Shown: positions 53,629 to 61,447 of the stretch, in pieces | How the letters are laid out: each line of letters starts with the position of its first letter | Numbering within the stretch: the first letter of the stretch is position 1 | Source: an uncultured Bacteroidales bacterium | Lineage (GTDB): Bacteria > Bacteroidota > Bacteroidia > Bacteroidales > P3 | DNA: 64,000 nt | Assembly (NCBI GenBank): GCA_947168665.1 | Contig: CAMVMX010000006.1 | Span: 62,001-126,000, forward strand | Reading direction: 5' to 3' | Notes under the pieces: model-generated | Database searches by the model: none | Seen by the model: only the letters and a program-made list of their open reading frames with translations | What the model was told of the DNA's origin: nothing | Position numbers and translations under genes: made by a program

Positions 53629-54384
53629 TCATTGAGTTAAACATTTGTTGACAAATTCAGCATCAATTAACATGCATAATTCTGTGACTTTTTCAATAGC
53701 AGCATTAGAAAGTTGATAATTAATCTGTATTTTTCCATGATTTGTTTTGATGATGCCCTTATTATTGCTATTGTTAAAGGTTTCATCAGCTTTTGAATTA
53801 TTGTGGATAATTAAGTGTCTAACACCTAAATATAATAATGCATCATCTTTTATTACTTCCGGTATTTCAAGATTTAGAGTATTGAAGAATGTCTCTACTT
53901 GTTTTATAGTGCTCCTTTGATTCTCTATTTTTCGAAAAGTTCGATGACTTATTTCATCTAAAATAGCATCGTATGAGGCTAGCTCAAAGATATCTTTATA
54001 TGATAGTTTATTATTATCTTTTTCTGTTTCTGGATGAATGGCTGAAATAAGACCAAGAATCTTTTTTTTTGAAACAGAATGTGCTAGCTCACTAACAATT
54101 GATGAAAGGTAATCAGAAAAAGCGGCATATAGTTCTATTATTGCTTGTTCATTGATTTTTATTCTTGACGTAGTAATAGTCCTGCTAATGTCTATTTGTT
54201 TATTGGGGATGTTAAGTTGGGGATGTTTTTTGACAGATGATTGTAAAGCTGTAGCGATTGTTGTTTCCTCATTCTTGGACTTGAGACAGGTTTTATTAGC
54301 AGATGTTAATGCAATATCCATTAATTGGAGATGCTGTTTTAATGAGCGGATTTTGCCCTCAAACATTTGAAATGATTTTGTCAT
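53629..54384 (-). CDS. HEPN-domain protein (RiboL-PSP-HEPN-like)
   Basis: This protein of 251 residues (from MTKSFQMF) is AT-rich, unlike most of the window. A RHLIIH motif near residue 195 gives the R-x4-H catalytic signature of HEPN ribonucleases. Its position, in LLYLGVRHLIIHNNSKAD followed by an Asn-rich stretch, matches the RiboL-PSP-HEPN group. Such proteins act as toxins or immune RNases. A longer start at 54657 adds 91 residues, reading through a region that looks like structured RNA; I prefer 54384, but the extension is open and cannot be excluded. The promoter is at 54747-54754. It is next to a toxin-antitoxin pair. Confidence 0.65.
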   Translation of the reverse strand: MTKSFQMFEGKIRSLKQHLQLMDIALTSANKTCLKSKNEETTIATALQSSVKKHPQLNIPNKQIDISRTITTSRIKINEQAIIELYAAFSDYLSSIVSELAHSVSKKKILGLISAIHPETEKDNNKLSYKDIFELASYDAILDEISHRTFRKIENQRSTIKQVETFFNTLNLEIPEVIKDDALLYLGVRHLIIHNNSKADETFNNSNNKGIIKTNHGKIQINYQLSNAAIEKVTELCMLIDAEFVNKCLTQ

Positions 54385-54745
54385 CTTTATCACCCTAATC
54401 CGTGTCGGGCGCAACTTCTTCCCAGCGCGATTCCCTTGGCGTTGGAGTAATAATTGTGATGGAGGTAGCATATAAAAAAGAGCGCGGGAATCTGCCACTT
54501 TGCTTATCCCGCTCATGAGGCTCTCGCATTGCCCTTGGTACAGAATAAGCAATGCCGAAGCCCACGCTGATGGTATATAGTAAGGACTACTATATGCCCA
54601 ACCATGGACATTGAACATTGCGTTATTGCGGTACCAAATAGAATTTGCGAGATTCATGAGCCGCAGATAAACGCCGTTACAACGTCTTATCTATATGTTC
54701 TGTCGCCCACCCTTCACCCTTGCGGACTTCGGGGTGTTTGACGTT
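54385..54745 (-). ncRNA. Structured leader or small RNA upstream of the HEPN gene (candidate)
   Basis: Between the -7 element and the preferred HEPN start lie about 360 transcribed bases with GC above the downstream gene. At least four hairpins can be drawn: GATAAACG/CGTcTTATC (54666-54691), ATATAGTA/TACTATAT (54575-54595), GCATTGC/GCAATGC (54526-54555) and GAGC-GGGA/TCCC-GCTC (54480-54514). A fifth, weaker one lies at 54422-54445. The region also reads open in the HEPN frame from 54657. It may be a regulatory RNA, an RNA partner of the HEPN protein, or an N-terminal coding extension. Confidence 0.4.
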
Positions 54746-54789
54746 GCAAAGATACACATTTTTCCTGACATAGCAAGAAAAAGAAATCC
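54746..54789 (-). repeat. 44-bp direct repeat, copy 1, carrying the HEPN promoter
   Basis: GCAAAGATACA, then TTTTTCC-GACATAGCAAG, then AAAAAGAAATCC. It is identical to 55369-55412 at 40 of 44 positions and in the same orientation. The two copies enclose the toxin-antitoxin genes. Confidence 0.8.
54747..54754 (-). promoter_or_regulatory. -7 element of the HEPN gene
   Basis: TATCTTTG on the minus strand, inside repeat copy 1. Confidence 0.65.
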
Positions 54790-54877
54790 CCGCCAGCATA
54801 GACCAGCAGGGAATAGAGCCAAAAGATAGACACTTAGCATATTAGGTAAGTGCTATGCTCGGTTATGTTAGAAATGA

Positions 54878-55186
54878 TTATTTCGTTATCATTTTTGAAG
54901 GAAGAATGCGGTCAACGATGACCATATCCGTTTCTATATGGAAAACATATACCCACCGCTTATTATGAGATACCATGCGGCAAGCTCTCGGATGGTAACA
55001 CCGGATGTCAGCATATCGACTCGGACGATATAGGTCAGCAAAGATTGAGAGAGAATTGACCTCGGCTATCATTGCATCAATATAACGATTTGCCCCTTCT
55101 TTTGACATGACCGATATAAGATATTCATACAGTGCGTCCATATCAAGCACTGCCATGCGATGCATTCTAACCTTATAGGTTGTCAT
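54878..55186 (-). CDS. ParE/RelE-family toxin
   Basis: This 102-residue protein has the ParE/RelE fold pattern: YKVRMHRMAVLDMDALYEYL at the N-terminus and late strands RMVSHNKRWVYVFHIETDMVIVDRIL. ParE toxins block gyrase and RelE toxins cut mRNA on the ribosome; ParE is the closer match. Its ATG lies within the last codons of the antitoxin gene (14-base overlap). Confidence 0.85.
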   Translation of the reverse strand: MTTYKVRMHRMAVLDMDALYEYLISVMSKEGANRYIDAMIAEVNSLSIFADLYRPSRYADIRCYHPRACRMVSHNKRWVYVFHIETDMVIVDRILPSKMITK

Positions 55187-55349
55187 AATACTCGTTTACC
55201 CTCTTTCTTAAAATGCCGAAGTATTCCTCCACCGTCATCAGTTCACTTTCCGGCGTTTCAGTCATCTTTTCATTTGCATCACGTGATGATGACGGCGCAT
55301 GAATCGACACTTTTGCGATAGGATTTGTCGTGCATTCTATAGTATCCAT
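55173..55349 (-). CDS. Antitoxin of the ParE/RelE pair
   Basis: This small gene encodes 58 residues (MDTIECTTNPIAKVSIHAPS..., ending YFGILRKRVNEYYDNL). The acidic middle and the C-terminal amphipathic helix, which could wrap the toxin, are typical of ParD/PHD-like antitoxin tails. There is no clear DNA-binding domain in so short a protein. A perfect AAAGGAG Shine-Dalgarno site lies seven bases upstream, unusual for this phylum. The end overlaps the toxin start by 14 bases, so translation is coupled. The -7 element is at 55370-55377. Confidence 0.75.
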   Translation of the reverse strand: MDTIECTTNPIAKVSIHAPSSSRDANEKMTETPESELMTVEEYFGILRKRVNEYYDNL

Positions 55350-55368
55350 AATAAACTCCTTTCATTTT

Positions 55369-55412
55369 GCAAAAATACAACTTTTTCCCGACATAGCAAG
55401 AAAAAGAAATCC
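55369..55412 (-). repeat. 44-bp direct repeat, copy 2, carrying the toxin-antitoxin promoter
   Basis: This second copy differs from 54746-54789 at four positions. It carries the -7 element of the antitoxin gene. Confidence 0.8.
55370..55377 (-). promoter_or_regulatory. -7 element of the toxin-antitoxin operon
   Basis: TATTTTTG on the minus strand (TAnnTTTG), 20 bases before the antitoxin ATG. A further TATCTTTG on the same strand at 55447-55454 could act as a second promoter. Confidence 0.6.
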
Positions 55413-55545
55413 GATTGATTCCAGACCAAAACGCAACTTATGAATGCAAAGATAGATAAAAGACATAGCATGGAGAGTCAGATAACTCGCAAGGAGTGGG
55501 GTAGTGCCTTTCGTCCTGCAAGAATGAAATAATTACAAATACAAT

Positions 55546-56709
55546 ATGCATACTGAACTGAAACAATACACCATCGGGGAATTGTGCGATGGGTTTGTGT
55601 ATAACGAGTTGGAGGAGAAGGGTCTGTATGGCCTTTCGGGCAGGCTGACCATCCAGCCGGAGTATCAACGGAACTACCTCTATGCCGAGGACAACGGCAA
55701 GAAGGAGGTGGCTGTTATCGCCTCGGTGCTGAAACAATACCCGCTGGGGTTACTCTACTTCAACAAGCTGCCGGACGGAAGGCTGGAGGTGTTGGACGGG
55801 CAGCAGCGCATCACTTCATTAGGACGTTTCCTGACGGACAAGTTTTCTGTGATGAGCGACGAGCTGCCCTACCGGTTCCATGCCTTGCCCAAGGACAAGC
55901 AGACATTGATAGAGAACTCTCCGTTGCTGGTATATGAATGTGAGGGCACGGAGAGCGAGATAAAGCAATGGTTTCAAACGATTAATCTTGTCGGTATCCC
56001 ACTCAACGAACAGGAAGAGCTGAACGCGGTGTATAGCGGTCCTTTTGTGACAAAAGCGCGTGAAGTGTTTAGCAACAGCCGAAATGCCAATGTGCAAAAA
56101 TGGGGCGCATACGTGCGTGGTGCGGTGAAGAGGCAGGAGATTCTCAACACCGCCCTTGACTGGGTCAGTCATGGACAGGTGGAGGAGTATATGCAAGCCC
56201 ACCGCCGTGACACTCAGATTGACGAGCTGAAGGCTCATTTCGACGATGTCATTGCTTGGGTGGAAAGTATTTTCACCGATTATTATGGCGAGATGTGCGG
56301 ACTGAAGTGGGGAAAGCTTTATGATGAGTACCACAACACCCCATACGACCAAAAGAAGATGACTGCCCGTGCCGCCGAGCTGATGGACGACCCATGTGTG
56401 AAGAACCGCAAAGGTGTGTTTGAATATTTGTTGGGAGGCGAGCAGGATACACGTCTGCTGGATGTACGTGTGTTTGACGAGGCTACGAAGCGCCGTGTGT
56501 ACAAGCGACAGACGGAGGATGCACGACGACGGGGGATAAGCAATTGCCCCTTATGCGCCATGGGGCATGAGGCTCGGCGCACGAAGATCTGGAGTGAGAA
56601 GGAAATGGACGCCGACCATGTGGAGTCGTGGAGCCACGGGGGCGCCACCACGGAGGAGAACTGCCAGATGCTGTGTCTCACGCACAATCGCGCCAAGGGG
56701 AACAGGTGA
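55546..56709 (+). CDS. DUF262 and HNH nuclease protein (GmrSD-like defence nuclease)
   Basis: The protein has 387 residues. The N-terminal DUF262 (ParB/Srx-like) domain spans about residues 10-230, with [11 protein letters not shown] at residues 36-46 and the diagnostic [10 protein letters not shown] at about 84-93. The C-terminal HNH domain has zinc Cys pairs and core residues: NCPLCAMG at about 328, [19 protein letters not shown], and [14 protein letters not shown]262 plus a nuclease is the pattern of GmrSD-type defence proteins that use a nucleotide-sensing half and a DNA-cutting half. It is convergent with atoD and next to the toxin-antitoxin module. Confidence 0.88.
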   Translation: MHTELKQYTIGELCDGFVYNELEEKGLYGLSGRLTIQPEYQRNYLYAEDNGKKEVAVIASVLKQYPLGLLYFNKLPDGRLEVLDGQQRITSLGRFLTDKFSVMSDELPYRFHALPKDKQTLIENSPLLVYECEGTESEIKQWFQTINLVGIPLNEQEELNAVYSGPFVTKAREVFSNSRNANVQKWGAYVRGAVKRQEILNTALDWVSHGQVEEYMQAHRRDTQIDELKAHFDDVIAWVESIFTDYYGEMCGLKWGKLYDEYHNTPYDQKKMTARAAELMDDPCVKNRKGVFEYLLGGEQDTRLLDVRVFDEATKRRVYKRQTEDARRRGISNCPLCAMGHEARRTKIWSEKEMDADHVESWSHGGATTEENCQMLCLTHNRAKGNR

Positions 56710-56751
56710 TTTCCCGGTCGGGAGGTTTTTACCTGGGGTGTGACCGACTGT

Positions 56752-56795
56752 TTTGCGGAGAAAAAAGGCATTTTTCTCCGCAAATATGCGGAGAA
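56752..56795 (+). other. Three-arm alternating hairpin
   Basis: TTTGCGGAGAAAAA (56752-56765) can pair with TTTTTCTCCGCAAA (56771-56784). Alternatively TTCTCCGC (56774-56781) pairs with the next GCGGAGAA (56788-56795). The two structures exclude each other. It lies between the DUF262-HNH stop and the convergent atoD gene. Confidence 0.5.
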
Positions 56796-56858
56796 TAGCA
56801 GTGCGATTGATATCTTTTGGCGGCAGAAGCACCCATTACGAGTTGGCGGCAGAATGAA

Positions 56859-56901
56859 ACAGGGGCGGCGGCGCGAATGCGCCGCCGCCCCTGTTGTGTT
56901 T
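56859..56901 (-). terminator. Terminator between convergent DUF262-HNH and atoD genes
   Basis: A 16-bp perfect stem joins 56859-56874 (ACAGGGGCGGCGGCGC) and 56879-56894 with a 4-base loop. It can serve both strands: TGTGTTT follows on plus and GTTTCATTC on minus. Confidence 0.85.
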
Positions 56902-56934
56902 ATAGTGGAGCGGGACTCCACAGGGGAGGGATGT

Positions 56935-57582
56935 TTATTTCTTGATGATGAAGTCGACGAAGATGCCGGGGGTCTTGACGTTTTCGGGGGCGATGGTGCC
57001 GGTCTTGACAATCTCCTGGGGCTCGACGATGACGGTGTCGGCTGCGGTGGCCATCATGGGGCAGAAGTTCTGGCTGGTGCCTTTGTAGACCAAGTTGCCG
57101 CTCTCGTCGCAGATGTTGGCTCCAATGATGGCCACATCGGCGCGGATGGGTTTCTCGAGGAGGTATTCTTTGCCGTCGACAGTGACTTTCTGCTTGCCGT
57201 TCTCTACCACGGTGCCGAGGCCGGTGGTGGTGAGCACTCCGCCAAGGCCTGCGCCTGCGGCACGGATCTGCTCGGCCAGGGTGCCCTGGGGCTGGAGGGT
57301 GACGTGCAGTTCGCCAGCGTTCATCTGGTCGATAGTGTTGTTGTTGGTGCCGATATGGGTGGCTATGAGGTTTTTGACCTGGTGGTTAGTGATAAGTTTG
57401 CCCACGCCCACTTCGGGATAGGCGGTATCGTTGCAGATGATGGTGAGGTCTTTGACTCCTTTCTCGACAAGGGCGTCGATGAGCGCGATGGGATTGCCTA
57501 CGCCGAGGAATCCGCCAACCATTACAGTCATGCCGTCGTGAATCTTGTCGGCAGCTTCTTTTACTGTTACGAATTTATTCAT
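56935..57582 (-). CDS. atoD: 3-oxoacid/butyryl-CoA-acetoacetate CoA-transferase, alpha subunit
   Basis: This 215-residue class I CoA-transferase alpha subunit has the oxyanion/CoA loop GGFLGVGNP near residue 23, then NDTAYPEVGVGKLI and LTTTGLGTVVENGK. It works with a beta subunit that holds the catalytic Glu. In lysine fermentation it moves CoA between butyryl-CoA and acetoacetate. The normally adjacent beta-subunit gene (atoA) is absent: a terminator and the convergent nuclease gene follow. Confidence 0.9.
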   Translation of the reverse strand: MNKFVTVKEAADKIHDGMTVMVGGFLGVGNPIALIDALVEKGVKDLTIICNDTAYPEVGVGKLITNHQVKNLIATHIGTNNNTIDQMNAGELHVTLQPQGTLAEQIRAAGAGLGGVLTTTGLGTVVENGKQKVTVDGKEYLLEKPIRADVAIIGANICDESGNLVYKGTSQNFCPMMATAADTVIVEPQEIVKTGTIAPENVKTPGIFVDFIIKK

Positions 57583-57758
57583 AATGCGATGTTATTAGTT
57601 TTATTTTTGTATTGTCACTAAAGCAGAGACCGCGTTGAGACTTCGGCCAAGGGGCACATTTTTGCGCCGACCAGCTCTCATTGGTGTGCTGTTATTGCCT
57701 GTTTATTAAATGGTTCTAACGTCAAAGAGAGTTCCGTATCCCATTCGGTATCAAATTG

Positions 57759-57766
57759 CAAATATA
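57759..57766 (-). promoter_or_regulatory. -7 element of atoD
   Basis: TATATTTG on the minus strand, giving a leader of about 170 bases. No conserved leader element was recognised in 57583-57758. Confidence 0.5.
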
Positions 57767-57817
57767 AGAATTTTTTCTGACACCGAAAAAAATTTTGTCT
57801 ATTTTGCAAAATCTGTG

Positions 57818-57825
57818 TACTTTTG
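57818..57825 (+). promoter_or_regulatory. -7 and -33 elements of the secreted protein gene
   Basis: TACTTTTG (TAnnTTTG) with TTTG at 57794-57797 as the -33 element, spaced 20 bases, the best-formed promoter in the window. The start codon is 69 bases downstream. Confidence 0.7.
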
Positions 57826-57894
57826 CAACGATTTTCGAGTTATTGGACGACGACGAAAAGAATGTTATTTTAGCATTATAACTGATATAGGAAT

Positions 57895-58527
57895 ATGAAA
57901 CGAACTGCAATAGTATTGGCTCTGGCCATGGCTGTGTGCGGCATAGCCAAGGCACAGGATTATGTGGTCCCGGTGGAGACTTGGGACTATGAAGAGATTA
58001 ACGGCAGCAACTATCACGGCTACAATTTCCATGAGAGCTGGGATGTAGACTTCACTGTCGAGAATCAGGATGGCCGCTATACCCCTACCGAGGAGGATAT
58101 TGCCGAGGCCGAGCGCTTGATTCAGAAACGCATAGCATACGTCAACCGCTACCACATCAATCAGGAGGGCGACTGCCCGGTGGTCGACGAGCACATGCGC
58201 CGCTATGAGCGCCAGTACGTGGGATTCACTGATCTCAACGGCTGCCACATCGTGTGGGTGAACTTCGTGTGGGACGAGAGTGCCGCTGAGCGCCTCACCA
58301 AGGATATCGTGCTGACCGAGGGCGGCTGTGGCCACTACTGGCACATCAAGGTGAACCTCACCACCGGCAAGGTGTCCGCTCCTGAAGTGAACGCCGCCGG
58401 CGATGTGAAGTACCTGCCGCGTGCCAAGAAACCGGCCCACCGCATCAGCCGTCCCAAGAAGCCGCAACCTGCCGGTAAGATTCGCAAAACCGGTATTCCT
58501 CACGACCCCAACGAGGCCCGTTTCTAA
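57895..58527 (+). CDS. Secreted or periplasmic protein of unknown function
   Basis: The protein has 210 residues. The signal peptide ends near IAKA-QDYV. The body has a mixed alpha/beta pattern with a helix EEDIAEAERLIQKRIAYVN and Trp/His-rich strands (CHIVWVNFVWDES; GGCGHYWHIKVNL). A basic, Pro-rich tail (PKKPQPAGKIRKTG) closes it. I do not recognise the family. It has its own promoter and probably starts the plus-strand run through the GT2 gene. Confidence 0.75.
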   Translation: MKRTAIVLALAMAVCGIAKAQDYVVPVETWDYEEINGSNYHGYNFHESWDVDFTVENQDGRYTPTEEDIAEAERLIQKRIAYVNRYHINQEGDCPVVDEHMRRYERQYVGFTDLNGCHIVWVNFVWDESAAERLTKDIVLTEGGCGHYWHIKVNLTTGKVSAPEVNAAGDVKYLPRAKKPAHRISRPKKPQPAGKIRKTGIPHDPNEARF

Positions 58528-58543
58528 CACACCTGTATCCTGA

Positions 58544-58981
58544 ATGACTGACGAGACCATCGGTACGCGCTTGCGTGAGCTGGTGCTGAAATTCATCAAG
58601 TTCGGTGTGGTGGGTGCCAGCGGCATGGCTGTCCATGGCGGGCTGCTCTTCCTGCTGAAGGAGGTGGTGAAGATGAACCCATTTGTGGCAAACACCATTG
58701 GCTTCATTGCCGCCGCGTCGAGCAACTATTTCCTCAATCGCATCTGGACCTTCCGCAGCAAAGAGAAGCAGGTGGGGGTTGAGTACGTGAAATTCATCAT
58801 CGTTTCTACCATAGGCTTGGGCATCAACACCGGGAGCCTTTGGTTGCTGAACAAGTTGTTGCCCCAGTGGGCTGCCGACTGGCGCTTCTATATACTCTGG
58901 GTAGTGGCCGTGGGCATCACCACCCTATGGAACTTCTTCGGCAACCTGCTTTTCACTTTCCGAAACAAGAAAACCGAGTAA
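58544..58981 (+). CDS. GtrA-family membrane protein
   Basis: This 145-residue protein has four membrane helices of the GtrA/DPMS type (FIKFGVVGASGMAVHGGLLFL; NTIGFIAAASSNYFLNRIWTF). GtrA proteins are thought to move polyprenyl-phosphate-linked sugars across the inner membrane, acting with a glycosyltransferase. A GT2 gene lies two genes downstream in the same run. Its stop is two bases from the next start. Confidence 0.88.
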   Translation: MTDETIGTRLRELVLKFIKFGVVGASGMAVHGGLLFLLKEVVKMNPFVANTIGFIAAASSNYFLNRIWTFRSKEKQVGVEYVKFIIVSTIGLGINTGSLWLLNKLLPQWAADWRFYILWVVAVGITTLWNFFGNLLFTFRNKKTE

Positions 58982-58982
58982 C

Positions 58983-60182
58983 ATGATGAAACCCATCGCT
59001 ACCTTTTTCCTTCTGTGCCTCGTTGCGCTGACCGCCCAGGCCCAGCAGCCCCGTCCCGACGCTTTTCCGCCTGTGGAGGAAAGCATAGATTCAAAGTCCC
59101 TCACCATGGCCACCACCCTCGACGAGATGCGCCAGTGGAACCGCTACCCCACCTACAGCGTCTATGTCGAAATGATGAACCATTTTGTTGAGGAATATCC
59201 TGACTTGTGCCATCTCGACACCATAGGCACCTCCGTCCGTGGACGGCTCATCCTTTCCCTTGTCATCACCGGCTCCGAACCCAACGACCTGCATCGGCCC
59301 GAATTCTTCTACTCCTCCACCATCCATGGCGACGAGCTGACTGGTTTCTATTTCATGTTGCGCCTGTGCGACACCCTCCTGAGCAGCTATGGCTCTTCGG
59401 CCGACATCACCAACCTCCTCGACCGTGTGGTGATATATATCAACCCCTTAGCCAACCCCGACGGCACCTATTTTGGAGGCGATAACACAGTGGCTTACTC
59501 CCAGCGCTACAATGCCAACTCTGTCGACCTCAATCGCAACTACCCCAACCCCTTTGGAGCCGACCCATTAGACGACATACAGCCCGAGAACATCGCCATG
59601 ATGGACTATGCCGAACAGCACCACTTTGTCATGAGCGCCAACCTGCACGGAGGTAGCGAAGTGATGAACTACCCCTGGGACAGCTTCACCTCCGCCGAGC
59701 GTTCCCATCCCCAGGCCGAATGGTGGCAAGCCGTGTGCAAACGCTATGTCGACACGTGCCGTCTTTATTCTTCGCGCAGCTTTACCGCCGTCAACCGAAC
59801 GGGCTATATTGCCGGAGGCGACTGGTATGTTATCTACAACGGCCGCCAAGACTATTTCAACCACCACTTCAACACCCTCGAACTCACCATGGAGGTGTCC
59901 AACACCAAGAAACTGCCCACGGAACAGCTCACGCGCTACTGGAACATTCAGTCCCACTCGCTCATCAACTACATCAAAGAAGTGCTCAATGCGCCGCAAT
60001 CCCAGCCCCAAGGTACCCATCCCATCCAAACCGAATACTGCCGCGTCTACCCTAATCCCACCCTTGGCCCGGTACACATCGATACCCCTGCCGGCACACG
60101 CTCTTTCGACCTCTCCGACCGCCCGGCCGGACTCCATATCATCAATGTTGATGGTCACCCCGTCAAGATTATAAAACTCTGA
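58983..60182 (+). CDS. M14 zinc carboxypeptidase with T9SS sorting domain
   Basis: The protein has 399 residues. The signal peptide ends near QAQQ. Residues about 45-330 form an M14 carboxypeptidase: zinc motif HGDEL at about 114-118, the third zinc ligand in NLHGG at about 222, the substrate Arg-Asn motif VDLNRNYPNP and the catalytic Glu in LTMEVSN at about 304. The last 60 residues are a T9SS sorting domain (VYPNPTLGPVHI, ending KIIKL). It would be secreted and trim peptides, again in line with protein-based nutrition. A second ATG lies one codon after the first. Confidence 0.92.
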   Translation: MMKPIATFFLLCLVALTAQAQQPRPDAFPPVEESIDSKSLTMATTLDEMRQWNRYPTYSVYVEMMNHFVEEYPDLCHLDTIGTSVRGRLILSLVITGSEPNDLHRPEFFYSSTIHGDELTGFYFMLRLCDTLLSSYGSSADITNLLDRVVIYINPLANPDGTYFGGDNTVAYSQRYNANSVDLNRNYPNPFGADPLDDIQPENIAMMDYAEQHHFVMSANLHGGSEVMNYPWDSFTSAERSHPQAEWWQAVCKRYVDTCRLYSSRSFTAVNRTGYIAGGDWYVIYNGRQDYFNHHFNTLELTMEVSNTKKLPTEQLTRYWNIQSHSLINYIKEVLNAPQSQPQGTHPIQTEYCRVYPNPTLGPVHIDTPAGTRSFDLSDRPAGLHIINVDGHPVKIIKL

Positions 60183-60192
60183 CCGCTCAGCC

Positions 60193-61341
60193 ATGCCTCG
60201 CTACCGCCATATTTCTGTGGCCGTGCCAGTGCTGGCCGAGAGCGAAAACCTGCCTCAGCTCCTTTCCCAGCTGCGAGGACAAACATTCCGCCATTTCACC
60301 CTCTACATCTGCGTCAACAATGAAGAGGGCGGATTTGGATTCGACGACAACCAAGTCTGCCTCCGCCTGCTGCAACAGGTCCACGACCTGCCTCTGGTTG
60401 TGATTGACCGCAGCTCGGTGGGCAAAGGCTGGACAGGTAAGAAGAAAGGAGTGGGGTGGGCGCGCAAACTCCTTTTCGAACGCATCATGAGCGAACACGA
60501 CTCCGACGAACTGGTAGTGAGCCTTGATGCCGACACTGCTATCGATGCCGACTATCTGGAGAGTGTGCTCCACACCATGAACACCCATCCCGCCAGCAGT
60601 GCTTTCGCTGTGCCATATTATCACCCCTTGAGCGGGTCGGCCCAAGTGGACCGTCCTATGCTCCGCTACGAATGCTACATGCGCCACTACCTGATAAACC
60701 TATTGCTCATCCACAACCCCTACGCCTTCACCGCCCTGGGCAGCGCCATCGTGTTTCCCCTCTGGGCTTACCGCCGTGTGGGGGGAATCACCCCTTTGCA
60801 GGGAGGCGAAGACTTCTACCTGTTGCAGAAATTTGCCAAGACCGGTGTCGTTGAACTGGCTCACGCCCATCCCTCCCACAGCCTGTCTACCGTCAAACCC
60901 CAAGGCCGGTCCTCCCACCGTGTGCCTTTCGGCACCGGCCCAGCCGTGGCTGGAGGCTTAGGCCTTATGGCTGACCGCTACCCATTCTACTCTCCCCAAG
61001 GCTTTGCCGCCGTCAAAGCCACCTACGACACCTTCCCCGCCCTGTACCTTCACGACTGCCCTACGCCCATGTCCGCCTTTCTTCAGCAACAACTGTGCAC
61101 CGACGACCTTTGGCAACCCCTCCGTCGCAATTTTCACACTGCCGACCGTTTCATCCATGCCTGCACCGAACGTGTCGACGGGCTCCGTATACTCCAGTTC
61201 CTCAAAAGCAACCCCGCTTTCCGGCTGCCCGAAACAGCCCTGCCTGTCAACTTCCTCACCGACCCCCTGTCCACCCTTCAAGCCTACCGCAACCAACTCT
61301 TCGACCAAGAGATGCAGCTCCGCCAGCAGCCTCGTCCATAA
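60193..61341 (+). CDS. Family 2 glycosyltransferase
   Basis: The protein has 382 residues. A GT-A fold is shown by VAVPVLAESENLPQLLSQLR at the N-terminus, the DxD-like site SLDADTAID near residue 112 and the acceptor-site GGEDFYLLQKF at about 212. There is no clear membrane segment apart from a short hydrophobic stretch. The donor and acceptor are unknown. It could act with GtrA two genes upstream. The C-terminal 100 residues are helical. Confidence 0.82.
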   Translation: MPRYRHISVAVPVLAESENLPQLLSQLRGQTFRHFTLYICVNNEEGGFGFDDNQVCLRLLQQVHDLPLVVIDRSSVGKGWTGKKKGVGWARKLLFERIMSEHDSDELVVSLDADTAIDADYLESVLHTMNTHPASSAFAVPYYHPLSGSAQVDRPMLRYECYMRHYLINLLLIHNPYAFTALGSAIVFPLWAYRRVGGITPLQGGEDFYLLQKFAKTGVVELAHAHPSHSLSTVKPQGRSSHRVPFGTGPAVAGGLGLMADRYPFYSPQGFAAVKATYDTFPALYLHDCPTPMSAFLQQQLCTDDLWQPLRRNFHTADRFIHACTERVDGLRILQFLKSNPAFRLPETALPVNFLTDPLSTLQAYRNQLFDQEMQLRQQPRP

Positions 61342-61447
61342 AGCCCCCTCAGCAGTTTTGGGCACCCACCGCTTCACAACCGAGAAAAAACATCGCCACA
61401 TCCAGCCGTATCCATAATAAATTAACCCTTTTGGCGTTAATCAAAGC

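Noticed and set aside
54385-54660. Template-like region of a diversity-generating retroelement (Asn/Tyr-rich translation with an RNNA segment)
   Set aside because: No reverse transcriptase, variable-repeat partner or target lectin gene is present in the window.
61342-61447. tmRNA gene beside smpB
   Set aside because: The gaps around smpB are too short and carry no tRNA-like ends.
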